NCBI GenBank assembly: GCA_964017195.1
Contig: OZ024897.1
Coordinates: forward strand, 41,167,424 to 41,231,423
Length of the DNA: 64,000 bases
From: Siderastrea radians
Lineage: Eukaryota > Cnidaria > Anthozoa > Scleractinia > Rhizangiidae
Direction: 5' to 3'
In this document: positions 1-8,754 of the stretch, in pieces
Numbering within the stretch: position 1 is the first letter of the stretch
Layout of the letters: each line of letters begins with the position of its first letter
Position numbers and translations under genes: made by a program
The notes under the pieces: model-generated
Databases searched by the model: none
Told to the model about the DNA's origin: nothing
What the model saw: only the letters and a program-made list of their open reading frames with translations

Positions 1-218
1 GTTGTATCCGCACTTGGAATCTTAGCTATTTCACTATCTAACTGGCTTTTTATAACCACATCATTATTATTGGTTCCTTGTTTTACATTCACTAATTTTT
101 TATTCTGCATATCATAATCATTATTAGCATCTAATTTGAATCCAATACCAGGTAAACCTCTAAGACCTCTCGAACTAATAAAATGATTGAAATTCAATAC
201 TCCATTGTAAAAACTCAT
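1..218 (-). CDS. Partial CDS: N-terminus of a fibre/spike-like virion protein
   Basis: An ATG at 216-218 on the minus strand opens a frame that stays open to the window edge (72 codons visible). The visible part has a Gly-rich start (motif SSRGLRGLPGIGF), followed by a stretch with LDANNDYDMQNKKLVNV and then DVVIKSQLDSEI. This resembles the repeated shaft starts of fibre or spike-like proteins of Polintons and large DNA viruses (family resemblance from memory, not tested). It lies 11 nt downstream of the ATPase stop on the same strand, so the two are probably co-transcribed. The function in attachment is inference; only the first part is present here. Confidence 0.45.
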   Translation of the reverse strand, partial: MSFYNGVLNFNHFISSRGLRGLPGIGFKLDANNDYDMQNKKLVNVKQGTNNNDVVIKSQLDSEIAKIPSADT

Positions 219-229
219 TTATTAACTCT

Positions 230-874
230 TCAGATTATTTTAGTAAAATTTTTTGCGTTAAATTTTCGTGGCTTATCAACATATAGAAAACTATATGGTT
301 CATTTGTTGCTAAGAGATAGTCATCTTTATTAACATTCAATTCTTGACATATCCTACTCTGTTCATTCTTGCTTGGAAAATCGAAAATGCAGTGATGGGA
401 ACAGTTTAATCTGATGGTTTTATCTGTATTGTAAAAAGACTGAGAAAGATATATACAGCTGCAATTTTTATTTCTCGAGTTCGTGAAATAGTTTCGTATT
501 TCTCGATCATTTTTGGCTCCGGTGTTGAGGTAATCGTCAAAAATGATCAATTTTTGGTTTCCATCGTCCATTTCATGTAAAGGAATTATCTCGCCGTTGC
601 TATCTTCAATGATATTATAACCATATTTTTTCGAAAGAGGCTCAAATTCTTTCAACAAATACTGATACTTGTTTTGTTGCAAGTTTTTAGCATACAGATG
701 AATCTTATCATAAAATAACAGGGGTTTTTTTATCATATGAAGTAAAAGATTGGTTTTACCACTTCCACTAGGAGCGCAGATTAACATTCTGAAGCATCTA
801 TCTGGCATAAAAGGATATAATTGGGTAAAATTACTGTCTTCATCACCTTTTACATCATAGTTTGGTATTTCCAT
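230..874 (-). CDS. FtsK/HerA-type (A32-like) genome-packaging ATPase
   Basis: A 214-residue ATPase that in this family pumps viral DNA into the capsid. The Walker A loop is APSGSGKTN at about residues 34-42 and the Walker B strand is KLIIFDDYL at about 108-116, with an acidic pair for Mg and water activation. The Asn/Ser-rich segment near 130-146 (YFTNSRNKNCSCIYLSQS) fits the sensor region of the A32 group. Length matches Polinton ATPases (about 200-250 residues). The ATG at 872-874 is the first in frame. It is divergent to the plus-strand virion genes, with a 139-bp shared upstream region. Confidence 0.92.
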   Translation of the reverse strand: MEIPNYDVKGDEDSNFTQLYPFMPDRCFRMLICAPSGSGKTNLLLHMIKKPLLFYDKIHLYAKNLQQNKYQYLLKEFEPLSKKYGYNIIEDSNGEIIPLHEMDDGNQKLIIFDDYLNTGAKNDREIRNYFTNSRNKNCSCIYLSQSFYNTDKTIRLNCSHHCIFDFPSKNEQSRICQELNVNKDDYLLATNEPYSFLYVDKPRKFNAKNFTKII

Positions 875-1013
875 TTTATTGATTCACAACAGAATTTTTT
901 TCTAAATAATTTTATGCAACACGCCATACAACTTGCATAGCGTGTTGCTATGCAAGTTTTTTCATATTTAATTGGAAGAAAAATAATATTTTTTTTTGTT
1001 TCAATGAAATAAA
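875..1013. promoter_or_regulatory. Divergent intergenic region with competing inverted repeats
   Basis: This 139-bp AT-rich spacer separates the minus-strand ATPase/fibre pair from the plus-strand virion genes and so must hold both promoters. It contains a perfect 11-bp inverted repeat (AACTTGCATAG at 930-940 and its complement at 948-958, loop CGTGTTG). An overlapping 8-bp pair (GCAACACG at 916-923 and CGTGTTGC at 941-948) uses the same loop. Only one of the two hairpins can form at a time. Role as promoter, operator or replication site is not known. Confidence 0.45.
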
Positions 1014-1207
1014 ATGAGTCTCCTCAAGTGGAAAGAAATGGCTGAAAAAAGATCGAAAATAGGTCAAGATGTCAATACTATCAGGGAAACGCTGAAACAA
1101 AAGAAAATAACCGATACAATGAGTGATGTTGAAGCAGAGAAGCTTTTCAAACCGATAACATCCAGTTTGAAGGAATTGACGCAACCTCAACCTTTTAAAA
1201 GACGGTT
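1014..1207 (+). pseudogene. 5' part of a Polinton virion-type gene, cut by a LINE insertion
   Basis: The ATG at 1014 opens a basic, helical N-terminus of about 64 residues that runs into the poly-T of the inserted LINE at 1206. The last 56 bases (1152-1207) are repeated at 6678-6733, where the frame continues. Without the LINE the gene would be one open frame of roughly 330 codons. The break is clean, so the gene was intact when the LINE landed. As it stands, the product would end shortly after the LINE junction (stop near 1364). Confidence 0.8.
1152..1207 (+). repeat. Left copy of the 56-bp target-site duplication of the LINE
   Basis: Identical over 56 bp to 6678-6733. The exact right edge is uncertain by two bases because the poly-T of the LINE follows. 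It is part of the coding sequence of the interrupted virion gene. Confidence 0.93.
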
Positions 1208-1574
1208 TTTTTTTTTTTTTGTAATTTGTTTATTTTTTTCAACAACAGGTTACAATACATACAATAACTTACTTACATTACACGTTACAATACATTACTT
1301 ATACTTACAACTTAACTACATGACTATTTACAATACACTACTGGAAGTATATAGCTTAGGATAACCTACAGTACACAACTTACGATTATATTACATTACT
1401 TCTTACATTACACTACAAATTTACATTTTTCTTAAAATTATAAAACACAAAGACAGCGCAGTGCATACAGACATTATATATGTGTAACAACATACAGTTC
1501 AGTAAATTACCTTTAATTGATTAGATAGTTGTTCCAAAAAAGAAACAAGAAGTGCCGTGTGCTTGCCAGCTATT

Positions 1575-4500
1575 TTAAAAAGAGAGGAGGTAACCTAACA
1601 AATCTTTCCATTTGTCATAATGAAGGTTGATCTTGTTATTTTCTTTAGCAATTAAACGTTCAGAATCAAACACTGCTTTCAAAGTTTTTGTGAAACTGAT
1701 TGCGCTGGGAAGAGAGTTGTTATGTTTACATCTGAAAATATGTTGTTTTCCTAATAGAATTAGATGATTCTTTAGAAATACATTTTCAACTGTGTCGGTG
1801 ATCCCTAGGATCACTTCTCTTTCAATTAGCTCATAACCCCCCAATAGATGCTTAACTGATTGCCAAAAGTTTGCTACCAAAGGACAATGGAAAAAGAAGT
1901 GGGACATGTTTTCCTCAGAGGATTGGCAGAAAGAACAGAGAGGAGAATTGGACTTGCCAATTTTAAAAAGGAAATCATTTAATGGAAGTATTCTATTTAG
2001 TATCTTGTATTGAAATTCACGCGTTTTGGTGTCTATTGCGCATTTAAAAGCATTGCTATAAATTCTTTTCCAGTCAAGGGCTTGCTCTGTAGAAGCATAT
2101 GAATCTTCGAATTTCTTTTTTGCCGACGGACTAATCGAAATCTTTGACACCAAAATATTGTAAATTTTTTTAGAAGACAATTCACTTAATAAAAGGGCAT
2201 CATTGCTTGAGTACAAAAACACATCGTCCCATATATGGTTAATTTTAATGAGCACCGATGGAGGATCGTTGGTCATCACCTTTTTCCATTCAGGTGGAAG
2301 GCAATCATAAAGACCATTCAAAAATAAGAAATCCACGGCATTTAGATTTTGCAAGGTGGTATGTGGCTTAATATATATCTCGTTAAAAAGGTCTCCTACT
2401 TTATGTAGCCCCAAGGAGAAAAGTTTGCGGTTAAAAACTGATTTCTGTCCAATGCAGATGAATTTGTTGTTCCATAAGATCTGGTTAACGATCTCATCCA
2501 TTGAAGAGACAGGTGAGGCAGTTAATTTTGTCCAAGTTGCGAGACATTCCCTGTAGTAATCGGGGAGGTCCAATGGGAGCTTTGTGTACTCGAAGTTACA
2601 ATGGAAAAGTAAACTGCCCCCGACTTTGTGAAGATAATGGTCGAGAATAATTTTCCAGGAACAGGGTGAATCACCCAAATACTTTTTGATGCATACTATC
2701 CTTTGCGTGTCAATGAGAGACTCGATGTGCGGCATATTTAACCCACCGTTCTCGACACTGTTTATCAGAGCGAGCCGTTTAACTTTATCCTTGCCTTTCC
2801 ACACAAAATTATACAGCACCTGATTGACCTCTTTAACAAAGGTTTTGTTTGTTGAGACAAGGGAGAGGCGATAAAGAATTTTAGGAATGGCGAACGACTT
2901 GATTATTTGTATTTTCCCTAGCAAAGTGAGACCTCTCCAGTTCCAGCTGTTAATTGACTTTCTAATCGATTTAATGATAGTATGAAAATTTAACTTATCT
3001 GAGAGCGTCTGATCATAAGTAAAATGTATCCCTAGAATTTTGACTACCTTTTTTATTTCATCTATTTTTAGTTCTTCTGCAGAGATTTCAGGGGTTCCAA
3101 GCTTCATAACCTCAGTTTTTCCTCTATTAACGTTCAAACCAGAGTATTGACCAAACAACTCTAGCTTGGCCAACAGGCAGTGAAAAGATGCGCTATCCTT
3201 TAGAAAAACCGTGAGATCATCAGCGAAGATGATAAGCTTAATTTCGTGGCCATCAACGTTTATTCCCTTAATGCATTCGTCATTTCTAATATGAATCGCG
3301 AGTGTTTCTACGACTAGAATAAACAGATAGGGCGAGAGAGGATCACCCTGACGCACGCCGCGTGAAAGTTTAAAAGGTTGTGTAATAAATCCATTATTCA
3401 TCACACAGCTGGAAATATTTGAGTAAAATGCTGTAATCCAAGTAATAAAGGATGGACCAAAATTAAACTTCCTCAGGGCGTGTCTAAGAAAATTCCAATT
3501 CACTGAATCAAAGGCTTTTTCGAAGTCAATTGCTACCAGTAATGAGCCCATATTATTTGATGATGTTAGCTTGATAATATCGTCGATGGTTCGGACAGCG
3601 TCGAAAATAGTTCTTCCCTTAACATATGCGTTTTGACTATGATGTATGATTTCCGGCAGAACTTTTTCTAATCTTTTAGCTATAGCTTTCGTGCCAATTT
3701 TTACATCGACATTGATTAAAGAGATTGGTCTCCAGTTCTTTACTTGCCGTCTATCTTTATCTTTCTTCTCAATTAAGACGATAAGCGCTTGCTTTTGGGA
3801 GGAAGATAATTCACCGTGTTTGTACGCGCAGTTTAGACAATTAACTAGCAGGCTACCCATGAGCTTCCAGAAACATTTATAGAATTCTACAGTTAGTCCG
3901 TCGTTCCCTGGTGTCTTGTTGTTTTGAAAACTCGAAAGAGTATTAAAACACTCTGCAATAGTTAGCTCTCCTTCGCATAATTCTCGCATTGCTGGTGAAA
4001 GCTTAGGTATGTTCCCAGAATTTAAGAAAGGACAATTTTCATAAGTTAGCTCTTCGGAGTTCTTCTCTTCATAGAGATCTGAATAAAATGAGTGTAATTC
4101 GTCCATTATGCATTTCGGGTCAACAGTAATATTACCATTCTTGCGTTCGAGTTTCCTTATAGTGCTTTTTGTCTTCTTATTATTTTGTAGATTAAGGAAA
4201 TACTTATTATTTTTCTCACCTTTTTCATACCAAGTTGCCCGTGATCGTATTATTGCTCCTTTCGTGATGTAATCGTATTCTTTTCCGTATGCGCTTTTTA
4301 AAGCGTCAAATTCATTTTGTGTATCATCATTTGGAGAGTCAGCTAATTTTTCCTCAGCAATTTTCAGTTGAGTTTCAATGCGTTTTATTTTTTCCCTTCG
4401 TTCTTTTGCTTTCGCTTTGCTATAAGTAATGGTCTCCTTACGGATATTGTATTTTAGCCAATCCCACTGAACTCGAGCATCATCAGAATACTTAATCTCC

Positions 4501-5345
4501 TCAATCCAATCAGGAACAAGCTGCTCAATCAATTTAATGTATTGTTCATCATCGAGTAGACTATTATTAAATTTCCAAAAAGATGGACCGTGGTTTAAGT
4601 TCTTTACGCTATCAATATTCAAAATAATTGCGGAGTGGTCACTTTTGACGGAAGTTAAAATGTCAACATTTTCTATGTCGTCCTGTAGAGAATTGCTGAT
4701 TAACCAAAAGTCTAATCGTCTTTGAATTAATGGATTTTTCTGTCTCCAAGTGAAGCGCTTTTTGTCTGGGTTGCGCACTCTCCATATATCGACCAGGTCA
4801 TTTTGTAGCATAATATCATTTAGGTTCTTAATGCAATTCTTTATGGAAGGCCTTCCACCCGAACAGTCAAGATTTGGTTCGAACGTGGCATTAAAATCAC
4901 CTCCAGTAATAATATAATGTTCAGATTGACATACTTTATCTGCGATGTGAAAAGCAATTTCATCTAAAAACTGACATTGTTCAGAAGCTTTTGTTGGGGC
5001 ATAGATATTTACTAGAAGAAACGGTGAATCCTGAATTAAGGTATCTAGAAAAATAAATCTTCCCGAATCATCGGTGTACGTTGATTTGACTTTAAAATCC
5101 AAATTTTCCCGCACTAAAACAAGGACGCCTTTACTGCGCGATGTACCGTGAGAGAAAAACAACTCTCCTCTCCATTGTTTCCGCCACTGATTTTCAATCT
5201 CTTTTGTACTGTACGTTTCCTGCAGAAAAAAGATGTCTGCATTTTGCTTGAGCAACCAGTTGAAAACACACTCTCTTTTTTCGAAAGAACGTATCCCTCT
5301 TACATTTAAAGAAAGCAGTTTAAATTGGAAATTGTTACCCTCCAT
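1575..5345 (-). CDS. LINE ORF2: apurinic endonuclease - reverse transcriptase
   Basis: 1,256 residues. The N-terminal endonuclease (about 1-245) shows LSLNVRG, the catalytic Glu in FLQETY, GGDFNATF and the closing SDHSAI motif; it nicks target DNA to start target-primed reverse transcription. The reverse transcriptase (about 490-790) has the fingers motif NWRPISLINVDVKI, the palm Asp in AIDFEKAFDSVNW, SRGVRQGDPLSPYLF, and the catalytic FADD box in IIFADDLTVFL. Near the C-terminus a Cys/His cluster (CSFCQ..., HFFFHCPL) matches the zinc-knuckle region of L1-like ORF2 proteins. No stop or frameshift is seen. The ATG at 5343-5345 is the first before the endonuclease. Confidence 0.93.
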   Translation of the reverse strand: MEGNNFQFKLLSLNVRGIRSFEKRECVFNWLLKQNADIFFLQETYSTKEIENQWRKQWRGELFFSHGTSRSKGVLVLVRENLDFKVKSTYTDDSGRFIFLDTLIQDSPFLLVNIYAPTKASEQCQFLDEIAFHIADKVCQSEHYIITGGDFNATFEPNLDCSGGRPSIKNCIKNLNDIMLQNDLVDIWRVRNPDKKRFTWRQKNPLIQRRLDFWLISNSLQDDIENVDILTSVKSDHSAIILNIDSVKNLNHGPSFWKFNNSLLDDEQYIKLIEQLVPDWIEEIKYSDDARVQWDWLKYNIRKETITYSKAKAKERREKIKRIETQLKIAEEKLADSPNDDTQNEFDALKSAYGKEYDYITKGAIIRSRATWYEKGEKNNKYFLNLQNNKKTKSTIRKLERKNGNITVDPKCIMDELHSFYSDLYEEKNSEELTYENCPFLNSGNIPKLSPAMRELCEGELTIAECFNTLSSFQNNKTPGNDGLTVEFYKCFWKLMGSLLVNCLNCAYKHGELSSSQKQALIVLIEKKDKDRRQVKNWRPISLINVDVKIGTKAIAKRLEKVLPEIIHHSQNAYVKGRTIFDAVRTIDDIIKLTSSNNMGSLLVAIDFEKAFDSVNWNFLRHALRKFNFGPSFITWITAFYSNISSCVMNNGFITQPFKLSRGVRQGDPLSPYLFILVVETLAIHIRNDECIKGINVDGHEIKLIIFADDLTVFLKDSASFHCLLAKLELFGQYSGLNVNRGKTEVMKLGTPEISAEELKIDEIKKVVKILGIHFTYDQTLSDKLNFHTIIKSIRKSINSWNWRGLTLLGKIQIIKSFAIPKILYRLSLVSTNKTFVKEVNQVLYNFVWKGKDKVKRLALINSVENGGLNMPHIESLIDTQRIVCIKKYLGDSPCSWKIILDHYLHKVGGSLLFHCNFEYTKLPLDLPDYYRECLATWTKLTASPVSSMDEIVNQILWNNKFICIGQKSVFNRKLFSLGLHKVGDLFNEIYIKPHTTLQNLNAVDFLFLNGLYDCLPPEWKKVMTNDPPSVLIKINHIWDDVFLYSSNDALLLSELSSKKIYNILVSKISISPSAKKKFEDSYASTEQALDWKRIYSNAFKCAIDTKTREFQYKILNRILPLNDFLFKIGKSNSPLCSFCQSSEENMSHFFFHCPLVANFWQSVKHLLGGYELIEREVILGITDTVENVFLKNHLILLGKQHIFRCKHNNSLPSAISFTKTLKAVFDSERLIAKENNKINLHYDKWKDLLGYLLSF

Positions 5346-5757
5346 CAGATAAAAAAGATATTAACAGCCTTTAGCAAGATCACCTCTAAAAATACGCAAT
5401 ATGGCAACTGGTAATGATATAAACTGAATGCAAGGCTTAAACTCAAAACAAAAAGAACTAACAAAACGCTAGATAAATTACACCAAGCTGAAAACAGTGA
5501 CATAATGCAAAGAATACTACATGCGACAATTAATACTACCATAAGTAAGGAAAAAAAAAAACAAAAGCGTAACCAACACAAAGAAAAAAAAAACACTTCA
5601 CACTAAGTAATTATAAAAAGCAACCAGCAAAGCTGTTAATTAGCTGCTAACAACCGAGTCTTGCAATCTAATTATCAATTTGCATAGCGGTAGCCCCAGA
5701 ATATTCAAATTTTTTAAAGTTCAAACGAAGGCCTACTGTTTATAACTTTAAACTGAA

Positions 5758-6609
5758 TTACTCTGAAACAGGGATTAAATGTCCATCCACATAAAGTTTG
5801 TCCGGCTCTGCTCTACTGAAATAAGCTCTTTTGCCATCTTTTTTAGCCTTTTTCAAGGTTTCGATCTGCTTTTTTCTAATATCTACGACTCCTTTTGGGA
5901 GATCGGGAGATATTCCCATACCTGTGCCTTTAAGTTGTCTTGCCTGAGAAAAAACTTTCTCCCGGTCCCCATAGCGGAGAAAGCGAGCAATGATCTGGCG
6001 TGGGTTGTGCTGTGATGCGTCAAACCTGCCAACTCGATGTACCCGTTGAAATTCGATCTGTGGCGCGTCTTCAAGGTTTAGCTCGTTTATCATAAAATTA
6101 ACAAGCACATCTCTGGTGTTTTCCTGCTCATCCAGACGTTCAGGAATCCCATAAAAACGAAGGTTCTCTCTTCTTTGATATGTTTCTAAGTACCATTGCT
6201 GCTGGCGGAGAGTAGTTACCTCGTTACTGGTTTTATTGGCCTTTGCTTTCATTTCTTCCACATCAGCATTTAGAGAAGTAATTCCAGCCTCCATCTCATT
6301 TACTGTTTTGGCGTTTTCCTTTACTGAGCTTTCGAGTGTTGTCACCTTGTTTTGAAGCTGGAGAACTTTAGCGTCAATGCTGCACACATGCTTGTTAATG
6401 CTGTCAACTTTTGTCTCCAAACTGGAAAGTTTATCGAGGACAAGCTCAAGTTTCGGTAGGACGCCTTCAGCCATGTCGGACGGCGTGGGCATGTGTTTTG
6501 CCTGAAATTCACTGATTTTTGTTCTTTTTTCCTCCGGCGTTGCGCCTTCTGAAGACTCAGAGCTCGTTTTTCTGTCTTTTCGTTTGAAGTATTGAGTAAT
6601 TTCTTCCAT
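5758..6609 (-). CDS. LINE ORF1: coiled-coil RNA-binding protein (transposase-22-like)
   Basis: About 283 residues from the ATG at 6607-6609; the frame is open a little further upstream but without ATG. The first 40 residues are charged. Residues about 55-150 are heptad-rich coiled coil (SLETKVDSINKHV, LQNKVTTLESSV), as in L1 ORF1 trimers. The C-terminal half starts with the typical RRENLRFYGIPE and contains FQRVHRVGR and RQIIARFLRY, the RRM/CTD-like part that binds element RNA. It lies upstream of ORF2 with a 412-nt spacer. Function as a nucleic-acid chaperone is by family. Confidence 0.88.
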   Translation of the reverse strand: MEEITQYFKRKDRKTSSESSEGATPEEKRTKISEFQAKHMPTPSDMAEGVLPKLELVLDKLSSLETKVDSINKHVCSIDAKVLQLQNKVTTLESSVKENAKTVNEMEAGITSLNADVEEMKAKANKTSNEVTTLRQQQWYLETYQRRENLRFYGIPERLDEQENTRDVLVNFMINELNLEDAPQIEFQRVHRVGRFDASQHNPRQIIARFLRYGDREKVFSQARQLKGTGMGISPDLPKGVVDIRKKQIETLKKAKKDGKRAYFSRAEPDKLYVDGHLIPVSE

Positions 6610-6677
6610 TAACGCCTTCAAAATTTAGATTTAAGACGGAGCTCGATTTAACCGACTACGCTGAATGCATGCCCGAC

Positions 6678-6733
6678 CCGATAACATCCAGTTTGAAGGA
6701 ATTGACGCAACCTCAACCTTTTAAAAGACGGTT
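6678..6733 (+). repeat. Right copy of the 56-bp target-site duplication of the LINE
   Basis: Same 56 bases as 1152-1207. In the virion gene it restores the frame at the right side of the insertion. The apparent ATG at 6669 belongs to LINE 5' sequence fused to this copy and is not a natural start. Confidence 0.93.
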
Positions 6734-7526
6734 GCAAAGGAAAAAAGTAGAGGTTCCAGATTATGGTATCAATATAGATGATGAAGAAATACCAGATTAT
6801 GATCTTGAAGATTTGTTTCATGAACCGGAAAATACTAAACAGCTTGTCCCAAAACCACCCTCTTATGATGATATTCTCAAAGATTTGGAAACAGGAAAAA
6901 AGAAAATATATGTCAATCCTGAGTATATGCAACAACTTGAAGACCCCCCAGAATATGAAGAAGATGAAGTTCCAGATTATGAGATTTTTGAAGAAGATAG
7001 AATAAATGAGACTTTAGATGAACTTGGATTGACCAACTATGATGACATTGAAGCACAACTCAAAAGAGAAGATATGACAGAAAAAACAAGACATTCTTTC
7101 TTGTCAAAGAAAATAGAAAATGCAGCCAAGAAAAGACAACAACTTCCAGGTTACAAAACACACATTACAAAGCAGTTGAATAAAGGTTTGATAAGCCAAT
7201 CTGAAGCACAGTTCAGAAGAAAGGTCATCGATGACGCTAAAAAAGTTCTCAATGACTATATCAACTTTAACAAAAATAAGTTGAAGAGTATCAAAGGCTC
7301 CGGTCTCAAAAGAAAGACAACAAAACGAGGCGGAAATGTAAACGCTGTTTTCATCAATCCTAAAGAAGCTGTTAAAAAGTTAGAGTTAATTGTTGGATCA
7401 ATTGGTGCTGGTAATAATAGCATAGAGCTAAGGAACACCGGTGTTGCTATTCTCGATATTTTATTGAAAAACTACATAATCAATAAAGATCATTACAACA
7501 AAATTTACAAAAACTTTTTCATGTGA
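6678..7526 (+). pseudogene. 3' part of the interrupted Polinton virion-type gene (PPxY motifs)
   Basis: Continues the gene that starts at 1014; about 265 codons are unique to this side. It begins with an acidic, Tyr-rich linker with repeated PDY boxes and two PPxY motifs (KPPSYDD and DPPEYEED, near 6857-6960). It then has a Lys-rich helical region and a C-terminal helical domain with FINPKEAVKKLELIVGSIGAGN and NTGVAILDILLK. A gene with this C-terminal block is common in invertebrate Polintons, where its function is unknown. PPxY motifs bind WW domains of Nedd4-type ubiquitin ligases and act as budding or transport signals in several viruses, including adenovirus protein VI (family knowledge). 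The gene is broken by the LINE, so this copy probably makes no full product. Confidence 0.8.
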
Positions 7527-7537
7527 ATATATTAAAA

Positions 7538-8305
7538 ATGGAAACAACATTGGTATTATCTTCTCATAACGTTAAGAAACAAACAAAAAATAAGCCCAGC
7601 GATTTCACAATCAGATACAATCAACCAATAATACTTGATCCAAACAGACAATATGAAATTGGTTTAGGTCGAATTATATCCATGTCTTTTACATGGTTCA
7701 ATATCACATCAGATTTGAACAACCAAAAAATAAAATACTCTTCTGATGGTGGAAAAACTTGGAAAGATATAACCTTCCCGCCGGGTACATGGAATTACGT
7801 CAGTTTCAATAATTTCATCAAAGAAAAAACAAAAATAAAGACTTCAAGCACGACTTCATATCCAATAACATTGAAATTTGACAACACAACTTTCAAAACA
7901 ACAATAAATTTGACAACAAACTATCAACTAGACCTCACAACATCAAATTTCGGAGATTTGATTGGTTTCAACAAAAGAATTTTAACCAGTTCTGAAAATG
8001 TTGGTGACTACACACCAAATCTCAGTCAAGATACAGAGATTTTGAATATACATTGTGATCTTATTTCAGAGAGTCTTGTTGATGGGGATGAGACAGATAT
8101 TATTTACACCTTTGGAACAAATGATTTACAACCATCTTATGCTTTTACTAAAGAGCCTTTAAGAGTTCAATATTATCCAGTTAATAAGTATATGATAAAC
8201 ACCCTTCGGGTATACATTACTGATGGTAAAAGACGAATAATAGATTTGAACGATGCAGATACATCATTTTCTCTGATTTTGAGAGAAAAAAAAAATAAAA
8301 GATAA
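7538..8305 (+). CDS. Penton-like minor capsid protein (predicted)
   Basis: 255 residues from the ATG at 7538, 11 nt after the previous stop; the frame is open a few codons upstream but only with GTG. The sequence is beta-rich (NQPIILDPNRQYEIGLGRIISMSF style strands, many Thr/Asn) with no membrane segment, as expected for a single jelly-roll. It sits directly upstream of the capsid gene, like the minor capsid (penton) genes in other Polintons. Assignment rests on size, position and recall of similar cnidarian proteins; no catalytic motif can confirm it. Confidence 0.6.
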   Translation: METTLVLSSHNVKKQTKNKPSDFTIRYNQPIILDPNRQYEIGLGRIISMSFTWFNITSDLNNQKIKYSSDGGKTWKDITFPPGTWNYVSFNNFIKEKTKIKTSSTTSYPITLKFDNTTFKTTINLTTNYQLDLTTSNFGDLIGFNKRILTSSENVGDYTPNLSQDTEILNIHCDLISESLVDGDETDIIYTFGTNDLQPSYAFTKEPLRVQYYPVNKYMINTLRVYITDGKRRIIDLNDADTSFSLILREKKNKR

Positions 8306-8313
8306 TTATAAAA

Positions 8314-8739
8314 ATGTTGACGTACAATTACAAAAGAATTTTTCATCCCAGTCTTGGGAGATTTGTTTACAAACATAAAGGATCTGGTTTAATTGTGGAT
8401 AATATCTTCAAACCAATTAAAATGATCATGAATAAAGTTTTAAAACCCGTTGCTAAAAAAGCTTTGAAATCGGGAATAGAAAGTGCTGGTGATAAAATTG
8501 GTAAAAAAGTTGTTGAAAAAGTTGCTGAAAAATCGGGACATCTTTTCATAAAAGACCTTCAGTCTTTGGGGAAAAAAAATCCAAAAGCAACAAAGAAACA
8601 AAAAGAAGATTACGACGCAATATTGAATGGATTGGTTTCCAAGGAAAAAATTCCAAAAGAAGAAGATTACAACGTGATATTGAATAGAATGATTTCTGGA
8701 GAGGGGTATAAAAAAACAAAAAAAATAAAAAAGTTCTAA
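8314..8739 (+). CDS. Small basic virion-type protein, function unknown
   Basis: 141 residues, strongly Lys-rich. Residues 1-30 (NYKRIFHPSLGRFVYKHKGSG) precede an amphipathic helical stretch (KPVAKKALKSGIESAGDKIGKKVVEKV) and a charged repeat with DYDAILNGLVSKEKIPKEEDYNVIL, in which a DYxxILN unit occurs twice. The charge and location among capsid genes suggest a DNA-binding core or membrane-active virion component, but this is inference. The ATG at 8314 follows the penton-like gene by 8 nt. Confidence 0.65.
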   Translation: MLTYNYKRIFHPSLGRFVYKHKGSGLIVDNIFKPIKMIMNKVLKPVAKKALKSGIESAGDKIGKKVVEKVAEKSGHLFIKDLQSLGKKNPKATKKQKEDYDAILNGLVSKEKIPKEEDYNVILNRMISGEGYKKTKKIKKF

Positions 8740-8754
8740 ATATATAAATAAAAG

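Larger units (their letters stand above)
1208..6677 (-). mobile_element. L1/Tx1-type non-LTR retrotransposon (LINE), about 5.5 kb, both ORFs open
   Basis: The element is inserted in reverse. Its 3' tail is the 15-nt T-run at 1206-1220 (poly-A on the minus strand), and its 5' end is next to 6677. It holds an ORF1 with coiled coil and RNA-binding domain (5758-6609) and an ORF2 with endonuclease and reverse transcriptase (1575-5345), separated by 412 nt. The flanking 56-bp duplication is perfect, and both frames are open, which points to a recent, near full-length insertion. The 3' UTR (1221-1574) has short TTACA-like repeats. Clade assignment to L1/Tx1 is from ORF architecture and is an inference. 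Confidence 0.92.

Noticed and set aside
6669..6677. ATG at 6669 as natural start of the 6.7-7.5 kb gene
   Set aside because: It lies in the 5' flank of the LINE; the gene continues from 1014-1207 through the 56-bp duplication.
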